A stretch of 64,000 nt of DNA from contig NZ_PGGU01000005.1 of NCBI RefSeq assembly GCF_002872075.1, positions 124,001-188,000 of the forward strand, read 5' to 3'. Positions 51,074 through 59,471 of the stretch are shown here, piece after piece; position 1 is the first letter of the stretch; the number at the start of each line of letters is the position of its first letter. The notes beneath the pieces are model-generated. The model was given only the letters and a program-made list of their open reading frames with translations, ran no database searches and had not been told where the DNA came from. Origin of the DNA: Microbacterium aurantiacum (lineage in GTDB: Bacteria; Actinomycetota; Actinomycetes; Actinomycetales; Microbacteriaceae). Made by a program: the position numbers and the translations under genes.

Positions 51074-53554
51074 ATGAACTCAGCGAATCTCACCAGGGAG
51101 GAGACCGCGGCGCGATCCGCAGCGGTCACCCTGCGCAGCATCCGGGTCGAACTGGATCTGACCGGAGCGCCTGAGCATGCTCGCAGCAACTTCCCGACGA
51201 TCACGACGCTGGAGTTCGACACCACCGTGGCGGCGACCTGGCTCGACTTCATCGGCGAGTCCGTCGATCGCGTCATCGTCAACGGTGTCGAGCGGAGCAT
51301 CGACTACGACGGGGCGCGCATCGCGCTGACCGGACTCGAGCCCCACAACGTCGTGCGCGTCGAGGCGATCGGGGCATACAGCCGCTCCGGCGAGGGGCTG
51401 CACCGTTTCCGCGATCCAGCCGATGATGAGACCTACCTGTACACGCAGTACGAGCCGGCCGACTCCCGGCGGGTGATGGCATGCTTCGAGCAGCCCGACA
51501 TGAAGGCCGCCTACACCTTCGTCATCGAGGCCCCGGCAGGCTGGGAGGTGCTGTCAAATCAGTCACCGGTGACCGTCGACCTGCGCGCCGGCGCGCAGCG
51601 CATCGAGTTCGCGCCGACGCTGCCGATCTCCAGCTACATCACCGCCGTCGCGGCCGGCCCGTACGTGCGGGTCGAAGGGGAGTGGCGGCGCGACGATCAG
51701 CACATCGCATTGGGCGTCTTCGCCCGCAGATCTCTGGCAGAGCACCTGGAGTCCGACGAGATCCTCGAGGTCACCCGCCAGGGGCTCGATTTCTTCACGG
51801 ATGCCTTCGCCTACGCGTACCCGTGGGGGAAGTACGACCAGATCTTCGTTCCCGAATACAACCTGGGCGCGATGGAGAATCCGGGCCTGGTCACCTTCAC
51901 CGAGGCCTATCTGTCCCGAGGCGCAGCGACCGACGCGCAACGCGCCAGCCGGGCGAACACGATCCTGCACGAGATGGCGCATATGTGGTTCGGCGATCTC
52001 GTCACGATGCGCTGGTGGGACGACCTGTGGCTGAAGGAGTCCTTCGCCGACTACATGGGTTCGCATGCCTCGGCGGCGGCGACCCGCTACACGGATGCGT
52101 GGGCCAAGTTCGCCGCCAACCGCAAGGCCTGGGCCTACCAGCAGGATCAGCTGCCGACGACGCACCCGATCGTCGCCGACATCCCCGACCTCGAAGCCGC
52201 GAAGCTCAACTTCGACGGCATCACCTACGCCAAGGGGGCGGCCGTCCTCAAGCAACTCGTCGCCTTCGTCGGCGAGGACGCCTTCTTCGAAGGAGCCCGC
52301 CGTTACTTCGCGGCTCACGCGTTCGGCGATACCACGCTGGAAGACCTGCTGGCCGAGCTGAACGCCGTGTCCGGACGCGACATGCGCACATGGTCGCGGG
52401 CGTGGCTGGAGACGACAGGAATGTCGACGATCGGGCTGGAGACCGACCACGACGGCCGGCGGATCCTCGTGCAGAGCGATCCGCGTCCGCACCGGTTGCG
52501 AATCGGCCTGTACACGCAGACGGATGGGCGCGTGGTCCGGCGGAACCAGATCTCCATGGACCTCACAGACGAGCGGACCCCGGTGGATCTCCCGGATGCG
52601 GACCTCATCCTCGTGAACGACGACGACCTCACCTACGCGAAGGTGCGCCTCGACGAGCGTTCGCTGGCGTGCGTGGAGGAGTCGCTCTCCGGTATCGAGG
52701 ACCCCCTGGCGCGTGCCCTGGTCTGGTCATCGCTGTGGAATTCCACTCGCGACGGCGAGCTCCCGGCCGGCCGCTATCTCGCCATCGTGCGCGACCACGC
52801 GCCACGCGAATCGAGCATCGGGCTGCTGGTGGGAGTCCTCGGCAACGCGGCGTTCGCCGTGCGACGTTTCGTTCGCGATGAGTCGCGCGTCGATGAGCAG
52901 CGGTTGTGGACGGAGGCGACCTGGGCTGCTCTCCGGAACGCCGAGGCGGGGAGCGACGCGCAGCTGTCCTGGGCTCGCGCGTTCGCTGCGGCGTCCGCCT
53001 ACGACGACTCGCGTGAGAGCGACGTGCGCGCCCTGCTCTCCGGGCGGGCGCCGGAAGGACTGATCGTCGATCCCGATCTGCGCTGGCAACTGGTCACCGC
53101 ACTGGCCACAACGGGCCGCGCCACGTCCGAGGTCGTCGCCGACGAGCAGAGCCGTGACGATACCGCGACCGGCCGCACCGCCGCACGGCGGGCCCTCGCG
53201 TCACGCCCGGAAGCCGGCGTCCGTGCGGCCGCATGGGACGCGGCATGGAACGATCCCACTCTCAGCAACGACCACCTGGATGCGGAGATCGCCGGGTTCC
53301 GGGCAGGTGGGCGCCGTGACCTGATTGCGGGGTTCGACGCGGAGTACTTCGTCAGGATCGAAGAAGCCTGGCACGTGCGCAGCATCGAACTGGCCAGACG
53401 CCTCGTGGTGGGGCTCTTCCCCGCCACGGATTCACTGGACCTGGTGGATGCCTGGCTCGAGGATCACGCGGCGGCGCCGGCTGCTCTGCGCCGCCTCGTC
53501 ATCGAGCAGCGTGACGGCCTCGCGCGCGAACTCAGAGTCCGGGCGGCGCACTGA
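51074..53554 (+). CDS. pepN: aminopeptidase N
   Basis: PepN is an M1-family zinc aminopeptidase with broad specificity. The 826-residue protein has the exopeptidase motif LGAMENPGLVTF near residue 265 and the zinc site HEMAHMWFGDL near 300. The third zinc ligand Glu follows in LKESFADYMG. The C-terminal alpha-helical ERAP1-like domain fills residues about 500-826. It has no signal peptide, so it is cytoplasmic. The ATG follows AACGAT by six bases, which fits the leaderless spacing used elsewhere, with GGAGG too close to serve as a ribosome site. It overlaps the convergent acetyltransferase by 23 bases. Confidence 0.95.
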   Translation: MNSANLTREETAARSAAVTLRSIRVELDLTGAPEHARSNFPTITTLEFDTTVAATWLDFIGESVDRVIVNGVERSIDYDGARIALTGLEPHNVVRVEAIGAYSRSGEGLHRFRDPADDETYLYTQYEPADSRRVMACFEQPDMKAAYTFVIEAPAGWEVLSNQSPVTVDLRAGAQRIEFAPTLPISSYITAVAAGPYVRVEGEWRRDDQHIALGVFARRSLAEHLESDEILEVTRQGLDFFTDAFAYAYPWGKYDQIFVPEYNLGAMENPGLVTFTEAYLSRGAATDAQRASRANTILHEMAHMWFGDLVTMRWWDDLWLKESFADYMGSHASAAATRYTDAWAKFAANRKAWAYQQDQLPTTHPIVADIPDLEAAKLNFDGITYAKGAAVLKQLVAFVGEDAFFEGARRYFAAHAFGDTTLEDLLAELNAVSGRDMRTWSRAWLETTGMSTIGLETDHDGRRILVQSDPRPHRLRIGLYTQTDGRVVRRNQISMDLTDERTPVDLPDADLILVNDDDLTYAKVRLDERSLACVEESLSGIEDPLARALVWSSLWNSTRDGELPAGRYLAIVRDHAPRESSIGLLVGVLGNAAFAVRRFVRDESRVDEQRLWTEATWAALRNAEAGSDAQLSWARAFAAASAYDDSRESDVRALLSGRAPEGLIVDPDLRWQLVTALATTGRATSEVVADEQSRDDTATGRTAARRALASRPEAGVRAAAWDAAWNDPTLSNDHLDAEIAGFRAGGRRDLIAGFDAEYFVRIEEAWHVRSIELARRLVVGLFPATDSLDLVDAWLEDHAAAPAALRRLVIEQRDGLARELRVRAAH

Positions 53555-54089
53555 CGGCGACCGTGGGCACCGGCTCGACCTGCATGCCCATGACCGTGCG
53601 GACGATCCACGGATGCGCGTGGTCGTCGGCGATGTGCGTCATACCGAGCTTCTCGGCGACCCGGCGAGACGCGATGTTCTCGGGGTGGATGATCGCGGTC
53701 AAGAGCGTCGGTGCGAGATCGCTCCGCACCAGGTCGACACAGGCGCGCGCCGCCTCGGTCGCGTAGCCGCGACGCTGCATCGTCGCGCGCACCTGATATC
53801 CGACCTCGAGCACCGGTGTGTCGTTGTAGGACTGCCACGTGATCCCGCAGCCCCCGATGAACTCGCCGTCGTACGACTCGACGATCCACAGGCCGTGACC
53901 GTGCTCTGCGTAGCGCTGCCGGTTCCGCGCGATCCAGTCCGCGCTCTCCTCGCGGGTCTTCGGAGCGGGGTAGAAGGCCATGACGTCCGGATCGCCCAGC
54001 ATCGCCGCCATGTCGTCGAGATCCTCGTCGACCATCTCCCGGAATCGAAGGCGGCGCGTGGGCGAGGGGAGCAGTCGACGGGCGGTCAC
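53532..54089 (-). CDS. GNAT-family acetyltransferase, RimJ/RimL-like
   Basis: This 185-residue protein is a GNAT enzyme of the RimJ/RimL type. The motif TRRLRFREMVDEDLDDMAAML near residue 12 is the usual N-terminus. The acetyl-CoA loop is QRRGYATEAARACVDL near residue 110, and the C-terminal segment is NIASRRVAEKLGM. The target may be a protein N-terminus or small amine. The start is GTG 54089, which overlaps the stop of the metallo-beta-lactamase gene by three bases. Its last 23 bases overlap pepN from the other strand. Confidence 0.8.
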   Translation of the reverse strand: MTARRLLPSPTRRLRFREMVDEDLDDMAAMLGDPDVMAFYPAPKTREESADWIARNRQRYAEHGHGLWIVESYDGEFIGGCGITWQSYNDTPVLEVGYQVRATMQRRGYATEAARACVDLVRSDLAPTLLTAIIHPENIASRRVAEKLGMTHIADDHAHPWIVRTVMGMQVEPVPTVAVSAPPGL

Positions 54090-54724
54090 AGGTCCAGGGT
54101 ATCGCCGGGTTCCAGCGCCAAGAACTCGCCGGATCCCTGCTCCGTCGCCCACTGCAGGCGCTGGCGGTGCATCCCCTTGCCGATGACGGAGAGAGTCATG
54201 TCGTGGGTGCCGAACGCCCGGCGCGGCGATACGGCGAGGACGAAGTCCATCGCGTCGCCGATGCGGAGCCAGGGCGCGCCGAGCGGCGCGGCGAGGGTGT
54301 CGATCTCGACGCCTGCGGGCACGGCGTAGGAGTCACCCGGGTAGTAGAGCTTCTCGTTCACGAGAACGCCGAGGTTGTCGATCATGGGCAGGGACGAGTG
54401 GATGATCGCGTGCTCGCCGCCGAAGAAGCGCAACTTGAAACCGCCGACCTCGACGATGTCGCCGGGCGCCACGACGGTGATCTCGTATCCGTCCGCGGCG
54501 CGCGCCACACCGGCCGGCGCGAAGATCGGGGTACCGGGGGCTCCGCGGAGGATGCGGTCCAGATGCTCCGGCGTCCAATGGTCCGGATGCTCGTGCGTGA
54601 TGACCAGTCCGACGACGTTTCCGAGATCGCTGACCGGTGTCGTGAACGACCCCGGATCGATCAGCAGGGTCTCCTCGGCCCTTTCGATGCGGAGGCAGGC
54701 ATGTTCGTACTTCGTGACGCGCAT
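54086..54724 (-). CDS. MBL-fold metallo-hydrolase (UlaG-like)
   Basis: This 212-residue protein has a metallo-beta-lactamase fold. The metal motif HxHxDH is seen as THEHPDHW near residue 46, preceded by LLIDPGSF. Later metal ligands are in FFGGEHAIIHSS and in LYYPGDSYAVP near residue 130. The overall form resembles UlaG-type lactonases and other small hydrolases. The ATG at 54724 was chosen; an upstream TTG adds four residues. It is followed by the acetyltransferase, whose start overlaps its stop by four bases, so the two may form a pair. Confidence 0.85.
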   Translation of the reverse strand: MRVTKYEHACLRIERAEETLLIDPGSFTTPVSDLGNVVGLVITHEHPDHWTPEHLDRILRGAPGTPIFAPAGVARAADGYEITVVAPGDIVEVGGFKLRFFGGEHAIIHSSLPMIDNLGVLVNEKLYYPGDSYAVPAGVEIDTLAAPLGAPWLRIGDAMDFVLAVSPRRAFGTHDMTLSVIGKGMHRQRLQWATEQGSGEFLALEPGDTLDL

Positions 54725-54876
54725 GTGAAGAGTCAACTCGCTCGGCGTCGGTGTCGCAAACCCCTTGCGAACGCGCCACGCCCGGGAGTGCGGTCGGCTC
54801 GGCGTCGATTTTGCGGAGGGAGAATCGGCATGGCATACTTGAACGGTTGTCGCGGCACGGAAACGTTCCGCCAGAC

Positions 54877-54949
54877 GGCCCCATCGTATAGCGGCCTAGT
54901 ACGCTGCCCTCTCACGGCGGTAACGCGGGTTCGAATCCCGCTGGGGTCA
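54877..54949 (+). tRNA. tRNA-Glu (anticodon CTC)
   Basis: The acceptor stem pairs GGCCCCA with TGGGGTC and the anticodon loop is CTCTCAC with anticodon CTC. The T loop is TTCGAAT. CCA is not encoded, since ACAC follows. Confidence 0.96.
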
Positions 54950-54957
54950 CACAACGC

Positions 54958-54985
54958 GAAAGCCCTCGGTTCTCCGAGGGCTTTC
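54958..54985 (+). terminator. intrinsic terminator of tRNA-Glu
   Basis: GAAAGCCCTCGG pairs with CCGAGGGCTTTC around TTCT. T-rich bases follow weakly. Confidence 0.7.
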
Positions 54986-55008
54986 GTCATTCCCGGAGTG
55001 GATGCTGC

Positions 55009-56247
55009 TCACACCGGAGGCCGCAGCGAGAGCTCGCGGAACGTCCGGTTGCGCAGCGGCACAATCATGATCGCCGCCATCGCCGTCCCGTAGAGCGCGA
55101 ACGGGACCCACAGTGCCGTCGCCGAGGCCAGCGCGCCGAAGCCGGCCATCGCGAGCGGCATCAGACAGTCGTCGCCGAGCCGCGTGATCGAACTCATCCG
55201 TCCGAGGTAAGCGGTGTCGACGGTGGCTGCGAAGGTGGAGCTCAGCAGTACGGAGGCATAGCCCGCGGTCGCGCCGATCACGAACGCGGCGGCCGCCACA
55301 CTCCAGAGCGGACCGAGCCCCAGCGCGACGATACCGGCGCCCTGCACGACGAGCGCCCAGAACCCGGCGTAGGCCTCGCGTCGAGGCCGCCAGCGGGCGA
55401 CGGAGACGGCCCCGAGAGCTGCGCCGAGGCCGAGGAGAGCCTCGAACAGGCCGAGCGCCTGCGCGCCCCATCCCTGGTCGTGCGCCCGCAGGGCCATCCC
55501 GATCCCGACCGCCGGTCCGACGGCGAGGTTCAAGCCGGACAGCGCGATGACGAGCGTTCGTGTGGTGGGCGCCTGTCGCAGATGAGCGAACCCCCGCGCG
55601 ATGCCCCGCAGCGCCGACTCGCGGCCGGCGCGGGCGAGCGCGAACCGCGGGCGGAGCCAGATCGCGATGAAGGCCACCACCAGCGTGAACGTCAGGGCGT
55701 TGACGGAGGCGCTGCCGCTCAGGCCGACGTGCGCCACCAGAATGCCGCCGATCGCTGCCCCGGCCATGCTGCCCAGTCGTGATGCGGTCTGAGCGACGGC
55801 GCTGTAGGAGGGCAGATCGGATGGACGCACCAGCTGGCGCGCGATCGTGCCTGCGGACGGCTCGTAGAAGGCATCGCAGACGCCGAACGCGATCGCCGCG
55901 AACAGCAGCACGGCGACCGATGGCGTGGCCGCGAGCACCCAGAGGGCGACGGCCACGAGCACGACCACGCGCAGGGCGTTGAAGAGGATCATGACCCGCC
56001 GGGCGTCGGCTCGGTCGGCGATGACTCCGCCGAAGAGCAGGATGACGGCGCGCGGAACCGTCCCTGCGGCCACGATCAGGCCGGCGACGGCGGGCGAGGC
56101 GATCTGCACGGCGGTCCACGCGAGCGCGATCGTCCAGAGTGCATCACCCGCATCGGAGAGCGCCTTCACGCCGATCCAGGCGTGCACCGCGACGTCGCGG
56201 CGGAACACCGGGGGTTCGCGCAGCTGCAATGGTTCGGTGACGCTCAT
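55009..56247 (-). CDS. MFS transporter
   Basis: This 412-residue MFS protein has 12 predicted membrane segments. The first is after DVAVHAWIGVKALSDAGDAL, and the loop after the second is GGVIADRADARRVM. The C-terminal half has DTAYLGRMSSITRL. This matches the drug-exporter branch in general look. It is the second gene of an operon with an ArsR-type regulator, whose stop overlaps its ATG (ATGA). GTG 56250 is an alternative. The ligand is unknown. Confidence 0.85.
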   Translation of the reverse strand: MSVTEPLQLREPPVFRRDVAVHAWIGVKALSDAGDALWTIALAWTAVQIASPAVAGLIVAAGTVPRAVILLFGGVIADRADARRVMILFNALRVVVLVAVALWVLAATPSVAVLLFAAIAFGVCDAFYEPSAGTIARQLVRPSDLPSYSAVAQTASRLGSMAGAAIGGILVAHVGLSGSASVNALTFTLVVAFIAIWLRPRFALARAGRESALRGIARGFAHLRQAPTTRTLVIALSGLNLAVGPAVGIGMALRAHDQGWGAQALGLFEALLGLGAALGAVSVARWRPRREAYAGFWALVVQGAGIVALGLGPLWSVAAAAFVIGATAGYASVLLSSTFAATVDTAYLGRMSSITRLGDDCLMPLAMAGFGALASATALWVPFALYGTAMAAIMIVPLRNRTFRELSLRPPV

Positions 56248-56795
56248 CACGGCTCCGTAGGGAAGGCGTGGGCGAAGAAGAAGACGGGCGTCCGTTCTCG
56301 TCCGTCAGTCCTGTCGATCGATGTGCGCCAGTCGGCGACGGTACGGCCCAGCCGCTCGGAGAGCTCTTGCAGTTCGGCGGGGGTAGCCCACCCGAGTGAC
56401 TCGATGTTGAAGCCGTCGTAGCCCGGCAGCTCACCCGCGCGATGCCGTCGGCGCCACCGCTGCAGACGCTCGATCTGCGCGCGGATGCCGTTCCGCTCGG
56501 CTTCACGTGCGAGCAGTGCATCCGCCGGGGCGTCGGAGTAGTCGTCGGCCGACCAGGTGAAGCTGTGCCGTGACAGCATCCACCAGCTCGTGCGCCGATC
56601 GCCGCTCGGATCCTCGGACCGCTGCACGACGCCCGCTCGTTCCAGCATCCGCAGATGATGGCTGATGCTTCCGACCTGGCTGTCGAGCGCGCGCGCGATC
56701 GCGGTCACCTGCGATGTGCCGTACAGCAGCAGGTAGTCGAAGATGCGGCGGCGAAGCGGATGGTGCACGGCGGTGATCACGGAGATGTCTTCCAC
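56247..56795 (-). CDS. ArsR-family transcriptional regulator (winged HTH)
   Basis: This 182-residue protein has a winged HTH: VHHPLRRRIFDYLLL and VTAIARALDSQVGSISHHLRML near residues 10-50. ArsR-type regulators repress transport or detoxification genes. No paired cysteines at the usual metal site are visible, so the effector is unlikely to be arsenite-like. The C-terminal half is a longer effector or dimerisation domain, with WRRRHRAGELPGYDGF. The GTG at 56795 is preferred; a TAGCGT box eight bases upstream fits a leaderless start. Confidence 0.82.
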   Translation of the reverse strand: MEDISVITAVHHPLRRRIFDYLLLYGTSQVTAIARALDSQVGSISHHLRMLERAGVVQRSEDPSGDRRTSWWMLSRHSFTWSADDYSDAPADALLAREAERNGIRAQIERLQRWRRRHRAGELPGYDGFNIESLGWATPAELQELSERLGRTVADWRTSIDRTDGRERTPVFFFAHAFPTEP

Positions 56796-56803
56796 GAGAA
56801 GCA

Positions 56804-56809
56804 ACGCTA
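56804..56809 (-). promoter_or_regulatory. -10 box of ArsR gene, leaderless type
   Basis: TAGCGT on the minus strand, eight bases before the GTG at 56795. Confidence 0.45.
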
Positions 56810-56864
56810 AGCGCACGCGACAGATCCCACAAGACTTCTTGTATACCGCGGAAAATCAATGAAG

Positions 56865-56897
56865 AGGCCGCTCCTGACGCAGAGTCAGGAGCGGCCT
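56865..56897 (-). terminator. intrinsic terminator of the sigma/DUF4349 operon
   Basis: AGGCCGCTCCTGAC pairs with GTCAGGAGCGGCCT around GCAGA. The T run on the minus strand is short. It lies just after the DUF4349 gene. Confidence 0.7.
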
Positions 56898-56912
56898 TTC
56901 GGCGAGCGGGTC

Positions 56913-58010
56913 TCAGGCCTCGTCGGACGCGACGGTCGCGATCCGGCGCCGGCGCCGAGCCCGGCGGATCACCCAGATCACGAGCGCGACGATGCCGGCG
57001 ACCGCCAGCCACGGAAGGACGAACCCGAGGGCGATCACGAGCGCGTTCAGCGAGACCACGAGGCCGTTCCAGCCGGCCAGCAGCCCGTCGCCGAAGCCGG
57101 CAGGATCAGCCTTCGTGGGTGCGGTGGTCTCGGTGAGCTGCACCTGAATCGACGACATCGCCACCTGATCCTCCAGGGCCGCGAGCTGCTGCTCGTACGA
57201 CTCCAGCTGCGCCTGGCGGTCGGTCAGTGCGACCTCGGCCTCGATGAGCTCGGATACGCTGCCGGACTGCGACATCAGCTCGGTGAGCCGTTGCACGGAC
57301 GTCCGCGTGGCCTCGACCCGTGCCCGCAGGTCGATGGCCGTCGAGGTCACATCCTGTTTCGAGATGGAGGAGGAGAGGACGTCGCCGGTCTCCTGCAGCG
57401 CGTCGATCGCGTCTGTGAGGTCGGCTGACGGCACGCGGATGCTGATCCAGCCGTACCCTCCCTCCGGAGGAGCCGGCATCGACGTGTCGACCGTCGCGAG
57501 CGACTTGCCGATGTCGGTGCTCTCGACATAGCCGCCGTGCTCCTCGGCGAGAGCCGAGATCGCGGCTGCGGCTTTCGCGATGTCCTTCACCCGGAGCGTC
57601 GCCTGTGCGTTCACGATGATCTCGCGGGAGGACGCCTGATCGGTCGCCAGCGGTGCGATCTCGGTCGCCTCGGCGGACGTATCGGTGACAGAACTGGGCG
57701 CGTTGTCCGCCGACAGGTCCTGCGCGCCGCCTCCGCCCTCGGTCGTCATGCTCCAGCCGTCGGCGGTGGTGGCCGACGTTCCGGAGCCCACGATGCCGAG
57801 GATCGGGGGAGTGACGAGCACGCCGACGACGAATGCCGCAGCGATTCCGCCGCCGGTGAGCCAGCGACGGCGCCGGATGCGGGAGCGGTCGATGGCGGGA
57901 CGCGCCGAGGGGTGCTCGTTCGCGATCTCCGCGAACACCGCGTTCTCGATGCGATCGATCGCCGCGTCCGACAGCGGCGGGAGGGTCTCGGTGGGGGTCT
58001 GGTCGTTCAT
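56913..58010 (-). CDS. DUF4349 domain membrane protein
   Basis: This 365-residue protein has a cytoplasmic N-terminus of about 50 residues, a membrane helix (WLTGGGIAAAFVVGVLVTPP near 50-69) and an outer DUF4349 domain of about 230 residues. A second membrane segment, VVSLNALVIALGFVLPWLAV, lies near residue 320, with a basic tail (RRARRRRRIATV). The outer part has a helical coiled-coil region near residue 240-285 with Gln/Leu repeats. DUF4349 has no known function. The ATG overlaps the sigma-factor stop by three bases and has GAAGGAAGCGAGAG upstream, so the two are one operon. It may be a partner of the sigma factor. Confidence 0.85.
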   Translation of the reverse strand: MNDQTPTETLPPLSDAAIDRIENAVFAEIANEHPSARPAIDRSRIRRRRWLTGGGIAAAFVVGVLVTPPILGIVGSGTSATTADGWSMTTEGGGGAQDLSADNAPSSVTDTSAEATEIAPLATDQASSREIIVNAQATLRVKDIAKAAAAISALAEEHGGYVESTDIGKSLATVDTSMPAPPEGGYGWISIRVPSADLTDAIDALQETGDVLSSSISKQDVTSTAIDLRARVEATRTSVQRLTELMSQSGSVSELIEAEVALTDRQAQLESYEQQLAALEDQVAMSSIQVQLTETTAPTKADPAGFGDGLLAGWNGLVVSLNALVIALGFVLPWLAVAGIVALVIWVIRRARRRRRIATVASDEA

Positions 58011-58558
58011 GCGTCTCTCGCTTCCTTCACGGCGCCGCGCAACTGGGTGCGCACTCGGGAGAGACGGTTCCGAACGACCGCGTGACTGACGCCCAGCTCT
58101 TCGGCGGCCGCCTGGTAGGCGTACCCCTCGGCGGCGCACAGCCGGAAGATCTCCTGGTCGAGCTCGCTGAGCGTTCCGACCTCTGCCGCGATCCGCGCCG
58201 CGAGTGCGGCCGTGATGACCTGCTCCTCGACGCTGACCGTGTCCGGCAGATTCTCGTCGACGGCATCCGCGGTGTGCGCCTGATCGCGCCGGCGCTGCCG
58301 CAGGCGGTTGGCCGCCTGGAAACGGCAGATCGTCGCCAGCCACGGCAGGATCGACTCACCCTGCAGGTCGAAGCCGGGGAGCTTCCGCCAGGCGACGACG
58401 AACGTCTCCTGGGTGACGTCCTCGGCATCGGCCGGCGAGCCGAGGATGCCATGGGCGATCCAGTAGACCGGACGCACGTGGGCTCGGTACAGCTCCCGGA
58501 AGGCGCTCTCGTCGCCTGCCGCGGCCTGTGCCGCCCATCTCTGATCAGTCGTCTGCAC
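58007..58558 (-). CDS. ECF-type RNA polymerase sigma factor
   Basis: This 183-residue ECF-type sigma factor has region 2 (SPADAEDVTQETFVVAW near residue 42, with WLATICRFQAANRL following) and region 4 (LSELDQEIFRLCAAEGYAYQ and the HTH AAEELGVSHAVVRNRL near residue 150). It lacks regions 1 and 3 as ECF factors do. The start is GTG 58558. Its stop overlaps the ATG of the DUF4349 membrane protein by three bases. No separate anti-sigma gene is visible. ECF factors control small regulons, so the operon partner is a natural target or regulator. Confidence 0.88.
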   Translation of the reverse strand: MQTTDQRWAAQAAAGDESAFRELYRAHVRPVYWIAHGILGSPADAEDVTQETFVVAWRKLPGFDLQGESILPWLATICRFQAANRLRQRRRDQAHTADAVDENLPDTVSVEEQVITAALAARIAAEVGTLSELDQEIFRLCAAEGYAYQAAAEELGVSHAVVRNRLSRVRTQLRGAVKEARDA

Positions 58559-58635
58559 GGGGCATCCTGTTCCGTTCGGTGTCTCTCACCCTGGAAGTGT
58601 CGACGGATGCCCCATCGTCTCAGAAGACGTGCGGA

Positions 58636-59298
58636 TCAGTGCTCGGGCTGTGCGTGCACCTTCGCGAGCGTCTGCTGCGACATCCGGTCGATCCAGGCGA
58701 GAGCGACGGCAGAGACGATGAAGACCATGTGGATCACGACCTGCCAGAGAACGCCGGTGGGAGTGTAGCTCCCGAGACCGTCGACCTCGGAGGAGGAGAC
58801 TCCGTCCGCATCCATGTTGCCGACCGCGATGAAGGTCTTCAGCAGGTGGATCGAGGAGATGCCGATGATCGCCATCGCGAGTTTCACCTTGAGCACGTTG
58901 GCGTTCACGTGCGACAGCCACTCGGGCTGGTCCGGATGCCCGTCCACGTTGATGCGCGAGACGAAGGTCTCGTAGCCGCCGATGATCACCATGATCAGCA
59001 GGTTCGCGATCATCACGACGTCGATGAGCCCGAGCACCGTCAGCATGATGGTCGCTTCTTCGATGTGCGTGATGTCGCCGAAGACGTCTTCCGCGATCAG
59101 GTGCCACAGCTCCACCATGAAGACCACGACGTAGACGATCTGCGCGACGATCAGTCCGAGATAGAGCGGGGCCTGCAGCCAGCGGCTGACGAAGATGAGA
59201 GAGCCGATCGCGCGGGCCCACGAGTTCTGGGGAGCGGTCTCGAGGGGAGCGGTCCCGTGTTCGACATGTTCGTGCGAGGTGTGTGTCACGCCGACCAT
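58636..59298 (-). CDS. YqhA-family (UPF0114 / TIGR00645) membrane protein
   Basis: This 220-residue membrane protein is of the YqhA/UPF0114 family. The FVSRWLQAPLYLGLIVAQI near residue 38, the LVLGLIDVVMIANLLIMVIIGGYE segment, the SHVNANVLKVKLAMAIIGISSIHLL region near 128 and the C-terminal VIHMVFIVSAVALAWIDRM are family features. Four membrane segments are likely. Function is not well known. ATG 59298 was used; GTG 59289 is an alternative. It diverges from the TerC-like gene, so its promoter may lie in the shared region. Confidence 0.85.
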   Translation of the reverse strand: MVGVTHTSHEHVEHGTAPLETAPQNSWARAIGSLIFVSRWLQAPLYLGLIVAQIVYVVVFMVELWHLIAEDVFGDITHIEEATIMLTVLGLIDVVMIANLLIMVIIGGYETFVSRINVDGHPDQPEWLSHVNANVLKVKLAMAIIGISSIHLLKTFIAVGNMDADGVSSSEVDGLGSYTPTGVLWQVVIHMVFIVSAVALAWIDRMSQQTLAKVHAQPEH

Positions 59299-59322
59299 TT
59301 CATCATGATCGGGATGCTCCGC

Positions 59323-59328
59323 TAGCAT
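59323..59328 (+). promoter_or_regulatory. -10 box upstream of TerC-type gene
   Basis: TAGCAT is followed by TSS-distance bases that begin the leader. A transcript starting near 59335 would include the riboswitch-like element from its first bases. Confidence 0.5.
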
Positions 59329-59332
59329 TGAC

Positions 59333-59434
59333 CTGCGAGAGGGAGTATCCCGGTTCCGCGCGCATCGTCATCACGAGCATCGACAGAGCTGCTCCGGGCG
59401 CGCGACGCACTCTGTGCGGGGGAGAGACTTTCGG
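59333..59434 (+). promoter_or_regulatory. candidate yybP-ykoY (manganese) riboswitch
   Basis: The leader opens with CGAGAG and GGGAGTATCCC and ends with GAGACTTTCGG, which can pair as CGAGAG with CTTTCG. Between lies CGTCATCACG. These resemble the L1 loop (GGGGAGUA) and 3' P1 strand of yybP-ykoY Mn2+ riboswitches. TerC-family genes are a known target of that class. The match is by eye only, so confidence is moderate. Confidence 0.55.
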
Positions 59435-59471
59435 CTCATTTCCCGACCCTCTCGAAAGGTGCAGTGCGCCC

